A stretch of DNA of 64,000 nucleotides. Source: Diadema setosum. Lineage: Eukaryota; Echinodermata; Echinoidea; Diadematoida; Diadematidae. The stretch lies in NCBI RefSeq assembly GCF_964275005.1, contig NC_092689.1, positions 3,049,001-3,113,000 of the forward strand. Reading direction: 5' to 3'. The translations under genes were made by a program, and so were the position numbers. Positions 41,149-54,500 of this stretch are shown piece by piece (position 1 is the first letter of the stretch; the number at the start of each line of letters is the position of its first letter). The notes under the pieces are model-generated. The model was not told where the DNA came from. It did no database searches and worked only from the letters and a program-made list of their open reading frames with translations.

Positions 41149-42996
41149 TTTCACCTCCGCCAAGGAGGTTATGTATTTTGTCGGCGTTGGTTGGTTTGTC
41201 TGTCTGTTTGCAAAATAACTCAAAAGTTATGAACGGATTTGGATTCAATTTTCAGGAAAAGTTGACAGACATGAAAGAAAAAGATGATTAAATTTCAGTA
41301 GTGACCTGGATCACCGTCTGTGGATCCAGGATTTTTAAAGACTTAAAAAAACAAGAGACCCGCGGGTCTAGCGCTCACCTGAGTATCGCAAGTTCACCTG
41401 TCACGCAGTCACTAATCTAATTTATTCACAGCTCTACCAAAATTTGACCAGGCATTCTCAAGTAGAAGATGAAACTGTACAATAAGGGCCCAAATTTTTT
41501 AAGATTCCTTAATTTGGGGGGATTGGGGCCCATTTTTATAAATTGAGATCCTGACCCCCTAGGGATGCTACATACCTGCCAAGTTTGACGAAAATACATC
41601 ATGAGGTTTTCAGGAAGAAGATGAAAATGTACAATTCAGGTCCTTATTTGGACCTTCCCAACCAACCACCCCCCCCCCCCGCCCCCAAGAGGGGCACCCC
41701 TTGATCTCCTATGAACAAACTTGAAAATAAGTCATTAATGTACTCACTCATAGTATTATCTTACCTCTATAACTTCTGATTCTAGAGAAGATTTTTAAAG
41801 ATTCCTTCATTTTGGGGGTTTGGGTCCCCCTGGGGGCCCCCTGGGTGGGGTATGGTGCCCATTTTAACAAATTGAGTTCCTAACCCCCTAGGGATGCTAC
41901 CTGCCAAGTTTGGTGAAAATGGGTCATGGGGTTCTCAAGAAGAAGATAAAAATGTACAATTTAGGCCCCATTAGGACCCCTCCTCACCCCCCCCCCCCCC
42001 CTCCCCTGGGTCCCAAGGGGGGCACCCCTGATTCTGCCATGAACAAACTTGAAACTACAGTCATCAATGTACAAACTCATAGTATTAACTTAACTCTATC
42101 ACTTTTGGTTCTGGAGAAGAAGATTTTTACAGATTCCTTAATTTTGGGGCGTTTGGGCCCCCTGGGGCCCCCTGGGTGGGGCATGGTGCCCATTTTAACA
42201 AATTGAGTTCCTAACCCCCTAGGGATGCTACCTGCCAAGTTTGGTGAAAATGGGTCATGGGGTTCTCAAGAAGAAGATGAAAATGTACAATTTAGGCCCC
42301 ATTAGAACCCCTCCCCACCCCCCTCCCCTGGGTCCCAAGGGGGGCACCCCTGATTTTGCTATGAACAAACTTGAAACTATAGTCATCAATGTACTAACTC
42401 ATTGTATTAACTTAGCTCTATCACTTCTGGTTCTAGAGAAGAAGATTTTTACAGATTCCTTAATTTTTTTTTTTTTTTTTTTTGGGGGGGGGGGGTTGGG
42501 GCCCCCAGGGGGGCCCCCTGGGTGGGGCATGGTGCCCATTTTAACAATTGAGTTCCTAACCCCCTAGGGATGCTACCTGCCAAGTTTGATGAAAATCGGT
42601 CTTGGGATTTTCAAGAAGAAGATGAAAATGTAAAAACTTTATGCACGACGCACGACGCACGACGGACGAGGCACGACGGACGACGCTCGACGGACGCCGG
42701 ACGAAGGGCGATCGCAATAGCTCACTTGAGCCTTTGGCTCAGGTGAGCTAAAAAAGAATTCTTTATTATTGGGAAATGGTGCTATTTTCAGCATATGTGT
42801 ATACAACTCCACAGTAAATAGCCAGATAACTTAGCATCGTCAATGCTCTTTTGTACACTGTACTTATGATGATGACCGTTAATCAACTTTTATTACACAG
42901 AGGGAATGGTCTATATAGATGAAGGACTAAAATATAGGGTGGAAGTGAGCTGCTTGGCAGAGGTCTATGCTCTTCGAGTGCTTAGATTATTTCATC
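41149..42996. mobile_element. CACCTCCGCCAAGGAGG-type element, unit 2, split by a nested insertion
   Basis: Outer halves match 18484-18936 of unit 1. The 1.4-kb insert at 41349-42750 lies in the middle. Confidence 0.7.
41349..42750. mobile_element. GCTCACCTGAG-ended element with ~331-bp tandem repeats
   Basis: Left end ACCCGCGGGTCTAGCGCTCA then CCTGAG; right end GGCTCAGGTGAGCT. The interior has about three copies of a 331-bp unit (matching starts at 41910 and 42241) with G- and C-runs and AATTGAGTTCCTAACCCC, and a GCACGACGGACGACG run before the right end. Open frames follow the repeat and are not genes. Confidence 0.75.
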
Positions 42997-43609
42997 ATCA
43001 TGGTTATATTCCACGCGTAATATTAAACGCATTATCCAACACTTAACTTCAACCTCAGTATGGTATTGGTATTAGTATTGGTGGTTTAAAAGCCTATAGG
43101 TAACCTTACAGTTCTCCTCCGTGTGAAAGAGTATCCAGAAATGACGGTAATATTTGGCGAGTCAGATTTCTAATGGTCGAATCTGAATAAAATGATAAAC
43201 TTGAGTGTCCAATGGTATGACATCACGATGGAACACACAGCTACATGCATGTACATGTATTAAACATTTCAACGATTTTGAATGGAGCAGTGATTTGGTC
43301 GCAAGACACTTTCTCATGAATGCCTTACTTGCAAATATGTAAATCTAGATTAAATTGTTTTAATCATTTGTATACGTCCGTGTGTATCCTTTCCTCATTC
43401 TTTATTTCAAATGATGTGTCAGGAAGCTGCTTAACACTCAGACAAACATCCTGTGACTACATGGGATATGAAAATAACAAGACGAATGAAATGGAATAAG
43501 CACGAACATGTGAATCATTCTCATTTCATGCAAGGCATAATACAAGACCTTACCCTTGATCAGGCCATTCAGAAACTCCCAACATGAATCCTAAATAATA
43601 ATCGACACT

Positions 43610-44240
43610 CACACACATGCAGAGAGGTATTTTCTCCTGTTTGCGTTCCAAGTTCTCCACCAAGAAGAAACCCGTCAACTCGGAAGGACTTAAGTTCTTG
43701 CACAAATTGAGGTATTAAGCACACACACACACACACACACACACACCTGCACACAGGCATTTTCTTCTATTTCAGTGCAAGCCTTCTCCCAAGAAAATTC
43801 CAGCTGACTCACACATAGTTAAGTTTGAACTAACCGGAATACACGTATTACACTTACATACATGCACACAAGTACACTGTAGTTTCTCCTGCTTGCGTTT
43901 GACATATAAGTACACGTGTACCAAGAAAAATCCAACCGTCTCAAATGACGTCATATTCTTGCACAAGCCGAGATATTACACTCTCACACATTCTCACAAG
44001 CATTTTATTCCTGCATGAAATCAAGCTCTCTACCAAGTGAGATACAACCGACTCACAAGGAGTCAAATTCCTGCACAAGTTGAGATATTACAGTCACACA
44101 CATCTGCACACAAGCACTCTCTCCAGTGAGCATTCCAGTACTTGAACTACATGTAAGAAAAATTGAACCGACTCGCATTGAGTCGAGTTCTTCATAAGCT
44201 GCGCTAATGCAATCAAGTTCTCTACTGAAAAAACGATAAG
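43610..44240. repeat. Tandem array of ~100-110-bp units, unit 2
   Basis: Counterpart of 19566-20170, with a shorter CA core. Confidence 0.8.
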
Positions 44241-45619
44241 CGTGGTGCCAAGTTCTTGTAAAAGCTCAGATAATCTCCCCACTACAATAACTACATTAGG
44301 TAAATGGGATCGTTCCTCCATCCAGGCCAAAGGCATGATCAACGCAAACAAAGTCCAAAATATGCATCACACAACACATTCAATGACTTTCCCTGATGAA
44401 AATAAGTTTATTCTCGCTTGATATCTCACATGTGACATTCATGTGAGATTTTTTCTCTTTTTCTGCTATAATACAGTTCACATTCCTTACAGACTATATG
44501 ACCAGTGTGGGAAACTCAGTACAAATTAAAGTCTATGATTATGTACTCCAACTCACGCACCAGTTGGCATTGTGTACAATTACATTTCATCATAAACATT
44601 GCTGTATAGAGTCATTGAATGTAAGCATAAACAACAGCATAATATCATGGATGACAACCCTACCTATAATATAGGCCTAATTCCATCGTTTTGTGTGTGC
44701 AATATAAAGAAACATGTACCTCAGTATGTGTGATTCTAATCAGCTGGTGTATGTTTATGCATGTATGTATGAGTGCATACACACGAATGTCTTCGTGTAT
44801 ACATGTATATGCATGCGTATGTGGCTTATTGTTCACATGCTCCCAAAGTCCTATGTGCTGATACATGTTATAAACATGCATGTAAACATTGTTACATAAA
44901 TGGCTAGTATAGGTGACATTAGATACAGCTCCTTTATATACAGTGTTGTAGCTTTTCACAGAGATACTGACAAGAACCCTGTATCGCATGGATGGCCATT
45001 TTTCCACAGATGATTTGACAGCAGCTGTACAAAATGGCATACAAGAAGAAAACTATATCAGCACATGGATAAACATCTGCAGTAATTTCCCTAAAGGAAT
45101 TGACCCCCAGCATGATGATCGCAAGTTTCTGCCAATTAACCCATAGCCTCTGCTACCTAGCAATTCCAAAAAGAGTTACAGAGCACATCCGATTACTGTC
45201 TGCAAAGCGTTAAGACTCTGGCTTCTCTTTCTCTCTCTCTTTTCTCTTTGAAATGCTTTGGATGTTTGGTCTGAGAGGTTACTTCCTGCATACCGGTACT
45301 TCTTCATATATTTTACTTTTGATGACATGGCTTCTCTGTTGCAAATGAGAGCTGATCAACAACTGGAATTTAATTTCAACATAATTCTGAACTTTTACCA
45401 TAGCCACATGATTGACAATTACTGCGGAAGCATTTCATCAAGTTTTAATAACCAACAAATCTATCACACCTGAAAAATCTCTCCATATCTAGTTACTGTG
45501 ATGTTGGAGTACTAATCAGGAAGTACTACTTAGATATGAAATTCATTTCACTCCTCCATCTCTTGAGAGTTACTGCATTCTTCTCATTCTTTGTCAATAT
45601 CATTTGACTTCCTTTTTTT

Positions 45620-46061
45620 TTTTCACCTCCGCCAAGGGAGGTTATGTTTTCATTACCGTTGGTTTGTCTATGTGCAAAATAACTCAAGAAGCTGTGAACG
45701 GATTTGGATGAAACTTGCAGGAAAGCTTGAGAACGACACAAGGAACGGATGATTGAATTTTGGTAGTGATCCTGAAATTTTTTACAGATCTTATGCAGGA
45801 TTTTCAATAATTTGGCAGGTAGGGTCAACAACTTGGGAGCTCAAGCTGCCCATTTTTTATGTTTTCCTATGCGCACTAAAGTGCATGCTCTAGTTTCTGA
45901 TAGGGCGAGGCGTGCTGCGCAGTTGGAACTTGATGACATAATAAAAGGCTTCTATATTGGGAGAATGGGCTATTTTCAGCACATATATGAGTGGAAATCA
46001 CTGGTCAGTGGTGGAAAAACCCTGCTTGGCAGAGGTATGCGCTCTCAGAGCGCTTTTCTTG
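45620..46061. mobile_element. CACCTCCGCCAAGGGAGG-type element, stand-alone copy
   Basis: Full-length relative of 18484-18936 that ends GGCAGAGGTATGCGCTCTCA. Absent from the unit 1 site near 22020. Confidence 0.7.
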
Positions 46062-47251
46062 TTTTTCAATGTATTCATTTCCTTATAAAAACCAGTATGT
46101 GATACTGAGAGAATACTGGAAACTGCATAATTAAAACAGACAATTCACACCAGATCACACACTTTGGGGGTTTTCTTGTGCAAAATCTGATAAAATGAGG
46201 GAACTAAAAACACAGAATTGGAGGTACATTACAGATTATGCTTGGCAGACAGGTACCTAAAGAAGTAATCTAATCACCTGGTAAAGAAACACGGTGGAGG
46301 CCTGCAGCTTCCTGTCTTCTTACCTCACGGTCCCTATTGCTTCCTTTATATTTATTACTGTAAAAAAAAATACCAGCTTTTACAGAACCCTCGCTGTGCA
46401 TATCCTTTGATAACATATATCCTTTCACATTGTGCTTCTATTCACAGTGTGTGATCACAACAAATTCCTGTTATGAACTCCTCTTCAAATTTTCACTTCT
46501 ATTATTTAGCCAACTTTGTTGGTCCATAAAATTTTGATATCTCATAGATAAGACAGGCAGTCAGAACACTGTAAAAAGAAACACAGTCTTAATCCTCCCA
46601 AAATACCACTAATGATCTCAACAGGGCAGTCAAAAAAAATTGTTGGCATATCCCATCTGAACAAAGTTAGCAGATGTGTGAATTATCTCCCTATCTAACT
46701 TTGAATCATCACACTCAGAAAATGCTGGCTATCTCCACCAGTACAGGCGTAAATGTGTCATGTCATTTCTTTGTAGAATCTTGATTGTCTGCATTAAGAT
46801 CTAATCACTACTTTCACAATTGCAAGTTAGAAATTTACATTTCTTCACTTCAAGTCTGGTATACACTTTGTGCAGTTAAAAAAAAAAAAAAATCTGCTGT
46901 TGACAGAGATGACAAAATCTGCAAGCTCTGTCTTGTGGCAAGGACAAAATTTGTTCACTGAGGCTCTAAAATAAGAAATTCCCAAATTCATATATATTTT
47001 TTCTAAAAAAGTGAAATCATTGTCTGGTAATGCCGTTTGAGAATAGTGATTAGCTCTTTGCAACTTCAACAAGTGGTGTTGATAACAAAGAACAGCTTAT
47101 TATTTTGTTTCCCCACAAAGTTACGGTGACAACAATGTAGGGGGTCAGTAGACATCCTGGTTCACACACAACCGGAAGACATGGTAGGTTCAAACAACAG
47201 TCTCACTGACCCTGATCCAGCCAGCACACATCACAAGTTAAGCCTCTCACA

Positions 47252-50200
47252 TCATGCCATTGCCAGCTCATTGGCAGCGGCGTAGCGGCCAGTCACGTTG
47301 TGGTAGATCTGGCGTTCGATGTCACCCAGGAGGGAGCTGGCCCCGATGCGGAACAGTGCCGGAGTCAGCCACTCGTTGCCCAGTTCCTCCTTCATGAGGG
47401 CCAGCCAGGTGCAGGAGTCCTTGGCAGTGCGTATGCCTCCAGCTGGCTTGAAACCAACCTGCAGTCAGCATGAAGGAACAGTGGTTTAATATTTGCTAGA
47501 AAAGTTTACGCAGAATGCAACAGCGTACGCAAATACACAGTGAGAATCCCACTTAAAAAGTGCAGTTTCAATGAATACACTATTGGCAAAGTCTACAAAA
47601 GTAATACATTACAGAACTGTCCGCATAATCGGGTAGGCTCAGGCAGAGCGTTTCTTACCCGATTAAGCGGAGTTCCCGATTTACAGAAGAACACGTCTCA
47701 CTCACAATTGACACACACAATGTGCATGTACATGCATTGTACCGGTACACTGCACCAAACATCTACACTGTATGCTTAACACGCATGCTTGCACGGCACA
47801 TTATACATACCTTACACTTGCTCAGTCACGAGCAATAATTTACACTCTTTTTATGGACAAAAATGTCTTCAGAAACCTTTGTCGTTTGACTATAGACTCC
47901 TCGCCAACATGCAGGCGTTTTCCAAAATGAACACGTCTCTTTGCGTGCACTAGTCACGTAGAACGTTGAGTTACTTTTCAAGAAGTGACTGGGGAAAAGC
48001 GAAATTATGGAGCTGGTGCATGAACTGATTTTCGTTGCAAACTTCTCGTATGGTGAATGTTGTTGCGGAGCAAGGGAGGAGCGCAAGTGTGTTCAACACC
48101 TGTCTGTCTATGCAGTTGTGAGTGCCAACTACATGTGTAATGTTCGTTTACGTGTGGCAAGTTGGTACTGGTACATGTGTTTTCATGTTTAATCACTCCC
48201 CAAATGATCAGTCTTCTTTGCATATTAAGCAGAGAATGCGATTAGCCGTGGAAGATTTGACATTCACGATGTGATACTCATCATAATTATTATATGTTTT
48301 GTTCCCATATTTTGTAACAGTATCAACACTAGTGACACAACATTTACAACTAGAGTACGGTTAATTCTGATATATAGTCCTAAAACAAACCTAGATATAC
48401 CAACTCTCATATTTTGCTAGAAAGCAAAGTTCAAGCAGCCCACTACTTTAGCACTTCAACTAGACATGCAGTATCTTATCATTGAAAATTACTGTATCAT
48501 TGAAGTGATACATTTTCGGGGCAGTTGTGAAAGAAATGGCACTCTCTGATCAGAGTATGTATGGGTAATGAGTATCAACAGTGTAACTTGCCCTTTAAGC
48601 AAACACACATTTTGAGTACAAATGAGTACGATGGCTAGCCTAATCTTTGAAGCCATCTACTAGAAATACTCTCTGACCATAGATTTTCATACAAATGGGT
48701 ATTGAATGTGGTACGTCTACCCTTGGACCCGGTTCTGCAACTGTATTCTTTGGTGATTCATCGCAGCAAGAATAGGAAATGTGGCAGGCCTGGCCTTTGA
48801 AACCAGCCTTTGGCTCACATTCTCCTTTTGAACAACAGCCGATGATGTGGTAAGCATGTATTTAGACTAGAATAGGGAACATGGTAAACCTCGCCTTGCA
48901 AGCATTTCCATAATAACATTCTCTGACCCAGGTTTAGGAAGAAAAGGGATTGTCATAAGCCTTACCTTGTAACCTGTCTTTTGGTAGTACTCAAGCCTTA
49001 CCTTGTAACCTGTCTTTTGGTAGTACTCTCTGATAGCACGGACCATCACAAGGCCGACTGGGAGGATGGCATTGACCCCTTCCTTGCCCGTGGAAGTCTT
49101 GATGAAATCAGACCCTGTGAGAGAATTGAGAAATTAATCTATACTTGATACATAGGCAAGAATATATGTTTTTGCATCATAAAGAGCTGCTTCACTCTTT
49201 TTAAATGTCTGTCATATGGTGTGGGGACTGGTTTACTAAAGATAACGAGGAAACTGGTGACAGAAGCATCATCTAACTGTTTAAGGATACTCAGATCTTC
49301 TTACTATCATCATCTTAACCTGTAATAAGCAATTTCTGAAATCTGAAATATCACAAAAGTGAAAACTACTTTGTCATTGTATTCAAACATTTGCCATTTT
49401 ATTTGGAAATGCATTTGCTTTATTAAGATAACATGGTAAAAGAATCTACAATTTAAATCTCACATCAGAAGACAAACTGACCTGCAAACTGTGTGCGTTT
49501 TCAAAAAACTCAAACTGCATGACACTCTAATCCCTGGTTTTCTGTTTTCCAACTCAACCTGTATGCCATTTTTTTTTTTTTTTTGTTGTTGTTGACATAT
49601 CTTGCTCTCCCAACTCTTTGCCACTTCAATGATTATTTTATACCATTTATATATCATCATATCATTTTAATCAGTGAATTGAGTGTCCACTTTTTGTCTA
49701 TATCTGTTCAAATTCACATCTCTCCTGATCAGTTTTGATGTTTTGAAGCCTCCATCTATCTCAGTGATGCAGAACAGTGTATTTAAACTTCTGATAATTT
49801 TAATCTTCAGTTTTGTGTATCTCTAACAGTGTATTTAAACTTCTGATAATTTTAATCTTCAGTTTTGTGTATCTCTACCTGTACAATCTCAATTATCTAA
49901 GTGGCCGCTGCTGCATGCCTGGCTGGCAAAGACAAAATAGAAGACTGCACTGGACTAACCTGCCATCATAGCTACAAGGCTGGCCTTGTAAACATTGACC
50001 AATGAACCCAGTTCTCCGGTCGCAAGAATTGTCTTTAGGTGAGCTTCCCCACATGCCTCGCGGAAAGCACGCACCTCATCGTAGACCCCTGAAAAGGAAG
50101 GGTTGATGTGTTCTGGATAATTCTCTTCACATCCACAAATTTGCCAAAGCTTACGAGACATGGCACATTGTTCTATAACTGCTCTGAGAATTTTCCTACA

Positions 50201-51510
50201 CATTGCAAATCACTCCAATGTTACCTTACTAACAATGACTCATTTGACTGTAACAAAAATTAATGATATTCAACATAAGCGAAATGATGAGTAAGTTAGG
50301 ACAAACGGTAGGGAGTGTGGAACCATGTGTACAGCACTGGCACATACCTTACTTAATGTACACCTGTGGTATTCTGTAATCTCCACCAATTGGTGTCTGA
50401 ACTCCATTCATTCTTATGCCTGGCTGGCATCATCCTAAATCACCCTATTATGCAATTCATTCTCCAAAGACAGTCTGCAATTAAAGGGACTGTACAGTAC
50501 TGGTTGAGGTGAGGATTCAGCTTGTAACACTATGCGAGTTATTTAGAAACCACTCTATGAAATGTTAAAGAGCATACAATTCTACGGGGAATCAAAAGTT
50601 TGTTTGATGAAAATTTGTTTTGAAATGACCAAGATATCCAAAAACATGGTAAAACAAAGAGATCCCAATAAAAGCCATGGCCTGTCGATTCTATTAGGAT
50701 CACTTTTTTGGATATCTCAGCCATTTCAAAACCAATTTTCATCATATAAACGTTGAATCCTTCTTGAAATTACATGCTTCATATTTCATAAGAGGTTTCT
50801 CATTATCTCACAAAAAAATGTTATAAACCTGAAGATAAGTCTCAACCAAAACAATATGTTCCCTTTAACTGCTTCCTGCATTGCCAGTAGTTTGACATTG
50901 TAATAACGAAAACGGACTTGTAAACATAAGGCAAACCTTTCCAGTTGCCTGCCAGTGCATATGCTCTGTTGATGACAACATCAATTTCTGTTGCGCCATC
51001 TTCAACTGCCTGCTTGATTTCTGCCAGCCGTATCTTGAATGGAGTCTGGCCAGCTGGGAAGCCAGTGGCAACTTGAGTATCATATTGTGACAGAAAGAAA
51101 AGAGAATTCCATTTACAAAATTGCTCTGTAACACAAAGAATACTCTGAAGAGAGCATTTGTACACTGAAAAATACAAAACATCTTTACTCAAAACTGAAA
51201 AGTAATCAGGCGAAAAAAATCAATTTTTACAGTATCAATATGACTGTGACCACTATTGCTATTTCGAGGAGGTAAAATTGTAATACCATAAAATTTTATA
51301 AGTTTCTCAACATCTGAATTTAATCTGATTTTAATTTTTTGTTTGATTTTACCCATCACAGTCAACTTGAATATGAAGTGGCTTTTCATTTTGACATTGC
51401 CTTTTTACGTCAGCCACATCATGCGAGTGACATGACTACTATAACAAGGAAATTAATTAATATCAGATTTGAGACCTGCCACTTTTGCAGTCCTGGAAAC
51501 TGTCAGGAAA

Positions 51511-51545
<35 letters not shown>

Positions 51546-54500
51546 CAAACATGTTTTGTCACAAGCTCTTAGTCTCACAGTTCAGGCCTCCATAAATATT
51601 CATTACTACAAGGTATATTTGAACATCACATTACAAATTCAAAATTCTTTACATGGTGGGAAAAATTTAAATATTGCAAAGGCTACATTACTCCAGTGAT
51701 GGAAAATGAATGGTATTTTTCTGTCCTAAGTAGAGCGGATGAAATGTACACTGGTACCTGATGCTACAGGAATGTGGGAGGCTCCAGCTTGCTTCAGAAT
51801 CTTGACAGCATCGGGAACTCTCGACAAATACACACAAACAGCCCCAACCGTCAGTTCTATGTCAAATGAAGAAAATAACAGAAAGAAATTGTAAAGCTAT
51901 TATCCAAATTTTAAAATCAATGGCATATAAATACTCAGGAGAAATTGCTCAGTGTGAAAAAAAAAAGGAAAAAACCCGCCGAATCAAACAACATGGTATT
52001 CACAACCGTTCACAGATTATAAAAAATGTTAATGACTGCATCATTGTCAAACTGATGCTAGCTGGTATTTGGTTGGGGTTTCCACTCATGTATGCACTCT
52101 ATTTACCAGCACTAGGTCAGATGTGTAGGCATACATGGCCTTTTGAAATGTCTTGTCAAAAGTCAAATAAAAAAAGTTCTTTCCAGTTTCCAGTGTAACC
52201 CTCTAGTTCTGGATATTTTTCATAAACCACTTGTCGTCATCTTTTTCATGTTACTTCCTGAGAAAGGGGGGGGGGGGGGGTAATAACATTACACTCTAGA
52301 TTGGTACTTACGCCTGTGTTCCATCTTGACAGCTTCTACGAGATCCCTCCTGATAGGGTTCTTGGCCTTGAAACAGAGCCGCTGGACATTTGTGAAGGTG
52401 TCATCTCCAGACAGGGTGGTTAGATCAATGCATGTAGCTGCCTTCAAGAGCCATGCAACCTTCCAACAGACATGAACAAGAAATGGGACTGTTAGTTGCA
52501 ACTCTCACTATCATGGCAAAATATGATTCTAAATGTGTGCATGAATTCTTCTTCTCATCTGACCGATAGCTAAAGCGAGCAAATCCACTGATCAATTTTG
52601 ATCCCATGTTTAACCTTATGCAACATTACCCAAATTGCTCTGTAAAATAGTGGTTAGTGCTACACAAACACATACTACCCAGGAACAATACTTTCTAGTC
52701 AATTATGTTAATTGCCATGATTTCAACACCAGAAACAGTCATAACAATGACTATGAAAACATATCAAGGCAAAACAAAATAAGACTAATCAATGGAACAT
52801 AATGGCAATGGTGATGACAGTGACAATAATTGTGTGTAGGAACACTTTATACACAGAAATATAGGGTGAAGTTATAACACCAATTGGTTCTTAATGGGGC
52901 TTCCTAAAGTAATCATTATTTCTGTAAGGGGAGTTCCATTTTTTTTTTTTTTTTTTGTAATTCCCTATTGAAAGTATGAATCTTTTAACTAATACAGCAA
53001 CTTATCTTCCACTTTGACGATAACCGATTTACAGTGAGACTTAGAAATAAAAATTCACAACTAAACTTTCTTGATAATACCAGTCATCTTGTACGACACA
53101 CAATGCATTTTTTTTTCCATGACAAGTATAGCTAGTGCTGGAATCAAAGTACTTAAAAAAAAAAAAATTATAAATAAATACAAAGCTGAACTGCCTGCGG
53201 CAGTAAAGGTTTACAAAAACGCCAGGAACCTTGGTCATAATAGCCAGTATCTTCATATGATGTGAACTATTTCTTACACACCTGTATGATGATATTTCTA
53301 ACTGGTATAATGATATTCCAGATTCCATATTCTTTTTTTACCTGATAATTTTTCTTGACTGCTCTGCGAGTCCGTAGTTCAGCAGCCCGCTTGAATACAG
53401 CTGGCTTGTTGATCCTCACTGCATCAACCCATGCAAGGTCTAGAATGTGTGTAGTAAATTACGCAAACAGAAGTAGCAAAAAAAGAATGGCTCACATTAA
53501 TACAGCAATATCATTGTTGTTCATGTTTCAAATGTATGGACATACGGACATTAGTTGTAAGAAGTGTTGCAGTGTAATTCATGCTTTTGTGTTAAAAAAA
53601 AAAGCAAACATACACACACACATTCAACTGCACTCCTGGCTTTAAATATTTATTCTGGTACCATACATGACTGCTTAGAATTTTCAAACTTACACAACCT
53701 AAAGCGCAAAAAGGGCCAATGCCAAAGACCCAAGACTGAATAGGGCTGAACATAATATTATTAAATGTTATGGGAACAGAGCAAGTTCTCCTTCTTTTTT
53801 CTTTCTTCTGATAGTCCTGTGTTCTTCATACTTGAAGATTATTATTACAGGCGTGATTCGTGCTGTGCGTGTTGTGCTTGTGTGAAAGTGCAGTTTATAA
53901 TATATGCAGTATATAATATCTCAGGGTGCAAGTAAAATCAATTAGCAGTCTACACTGCATAGCTTGCCATCAGCTTAAGCCCGAAGGCTTCCACTGATGG
54001 GGCTGATATGATGTCAGGGGCAGTGAGTTCAATCCAAGTCCGCAGAGCTAGTGCAGCTGCAGTGCGTAGGAAGGTTTAGGTCATGGTTCGTTATATTTAT
54101 TGAATCGTGTTTTGATGTTACAAAAGCGTGCAATAAGAATACTCTGTAAGTTAAATCCGTTTGCACACACTGCAGTACTGTTTAAGAAATTGAAAATTTT
54201 GAAAATTGATCAAATTGTGCAATTACAAGTGGCTACGTTTATGTTTTCATACTTTAAAGGTGTCTTACAGTCTGTACCCGTCACGTTCCATAATTCGTTT
54301 ACTCCAAATAGTGCAATCCATGCCTACAACACTAGACGTGCCAATGAGATATGTTTACCTTTTTACAGATATAAGTTCTCAAAGACTACAATTAGATACA
54401 CTGGAGCAAAATACTGGAATGAGTTACCAACTTTTATTAAAGAGAGTCCAAGACTGTCATCTTTTAAACATAAATACAAAATGTTTTTAATCCAAAGTGC

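Larger units (their letters stand above)
40673..47251. other. Intergenic between copy C and DERA
   Basis: Collinear with 17340-23815 apart from the listed insertions. No supported gene; open frames here are repeat-driven or short. Confidence 0.6.

Noticed and set aside
41910-42567. Two similar frames starting MVKMGHGV
   Set aside because: They mirror the 331-bp tandem unit inside a transposon.
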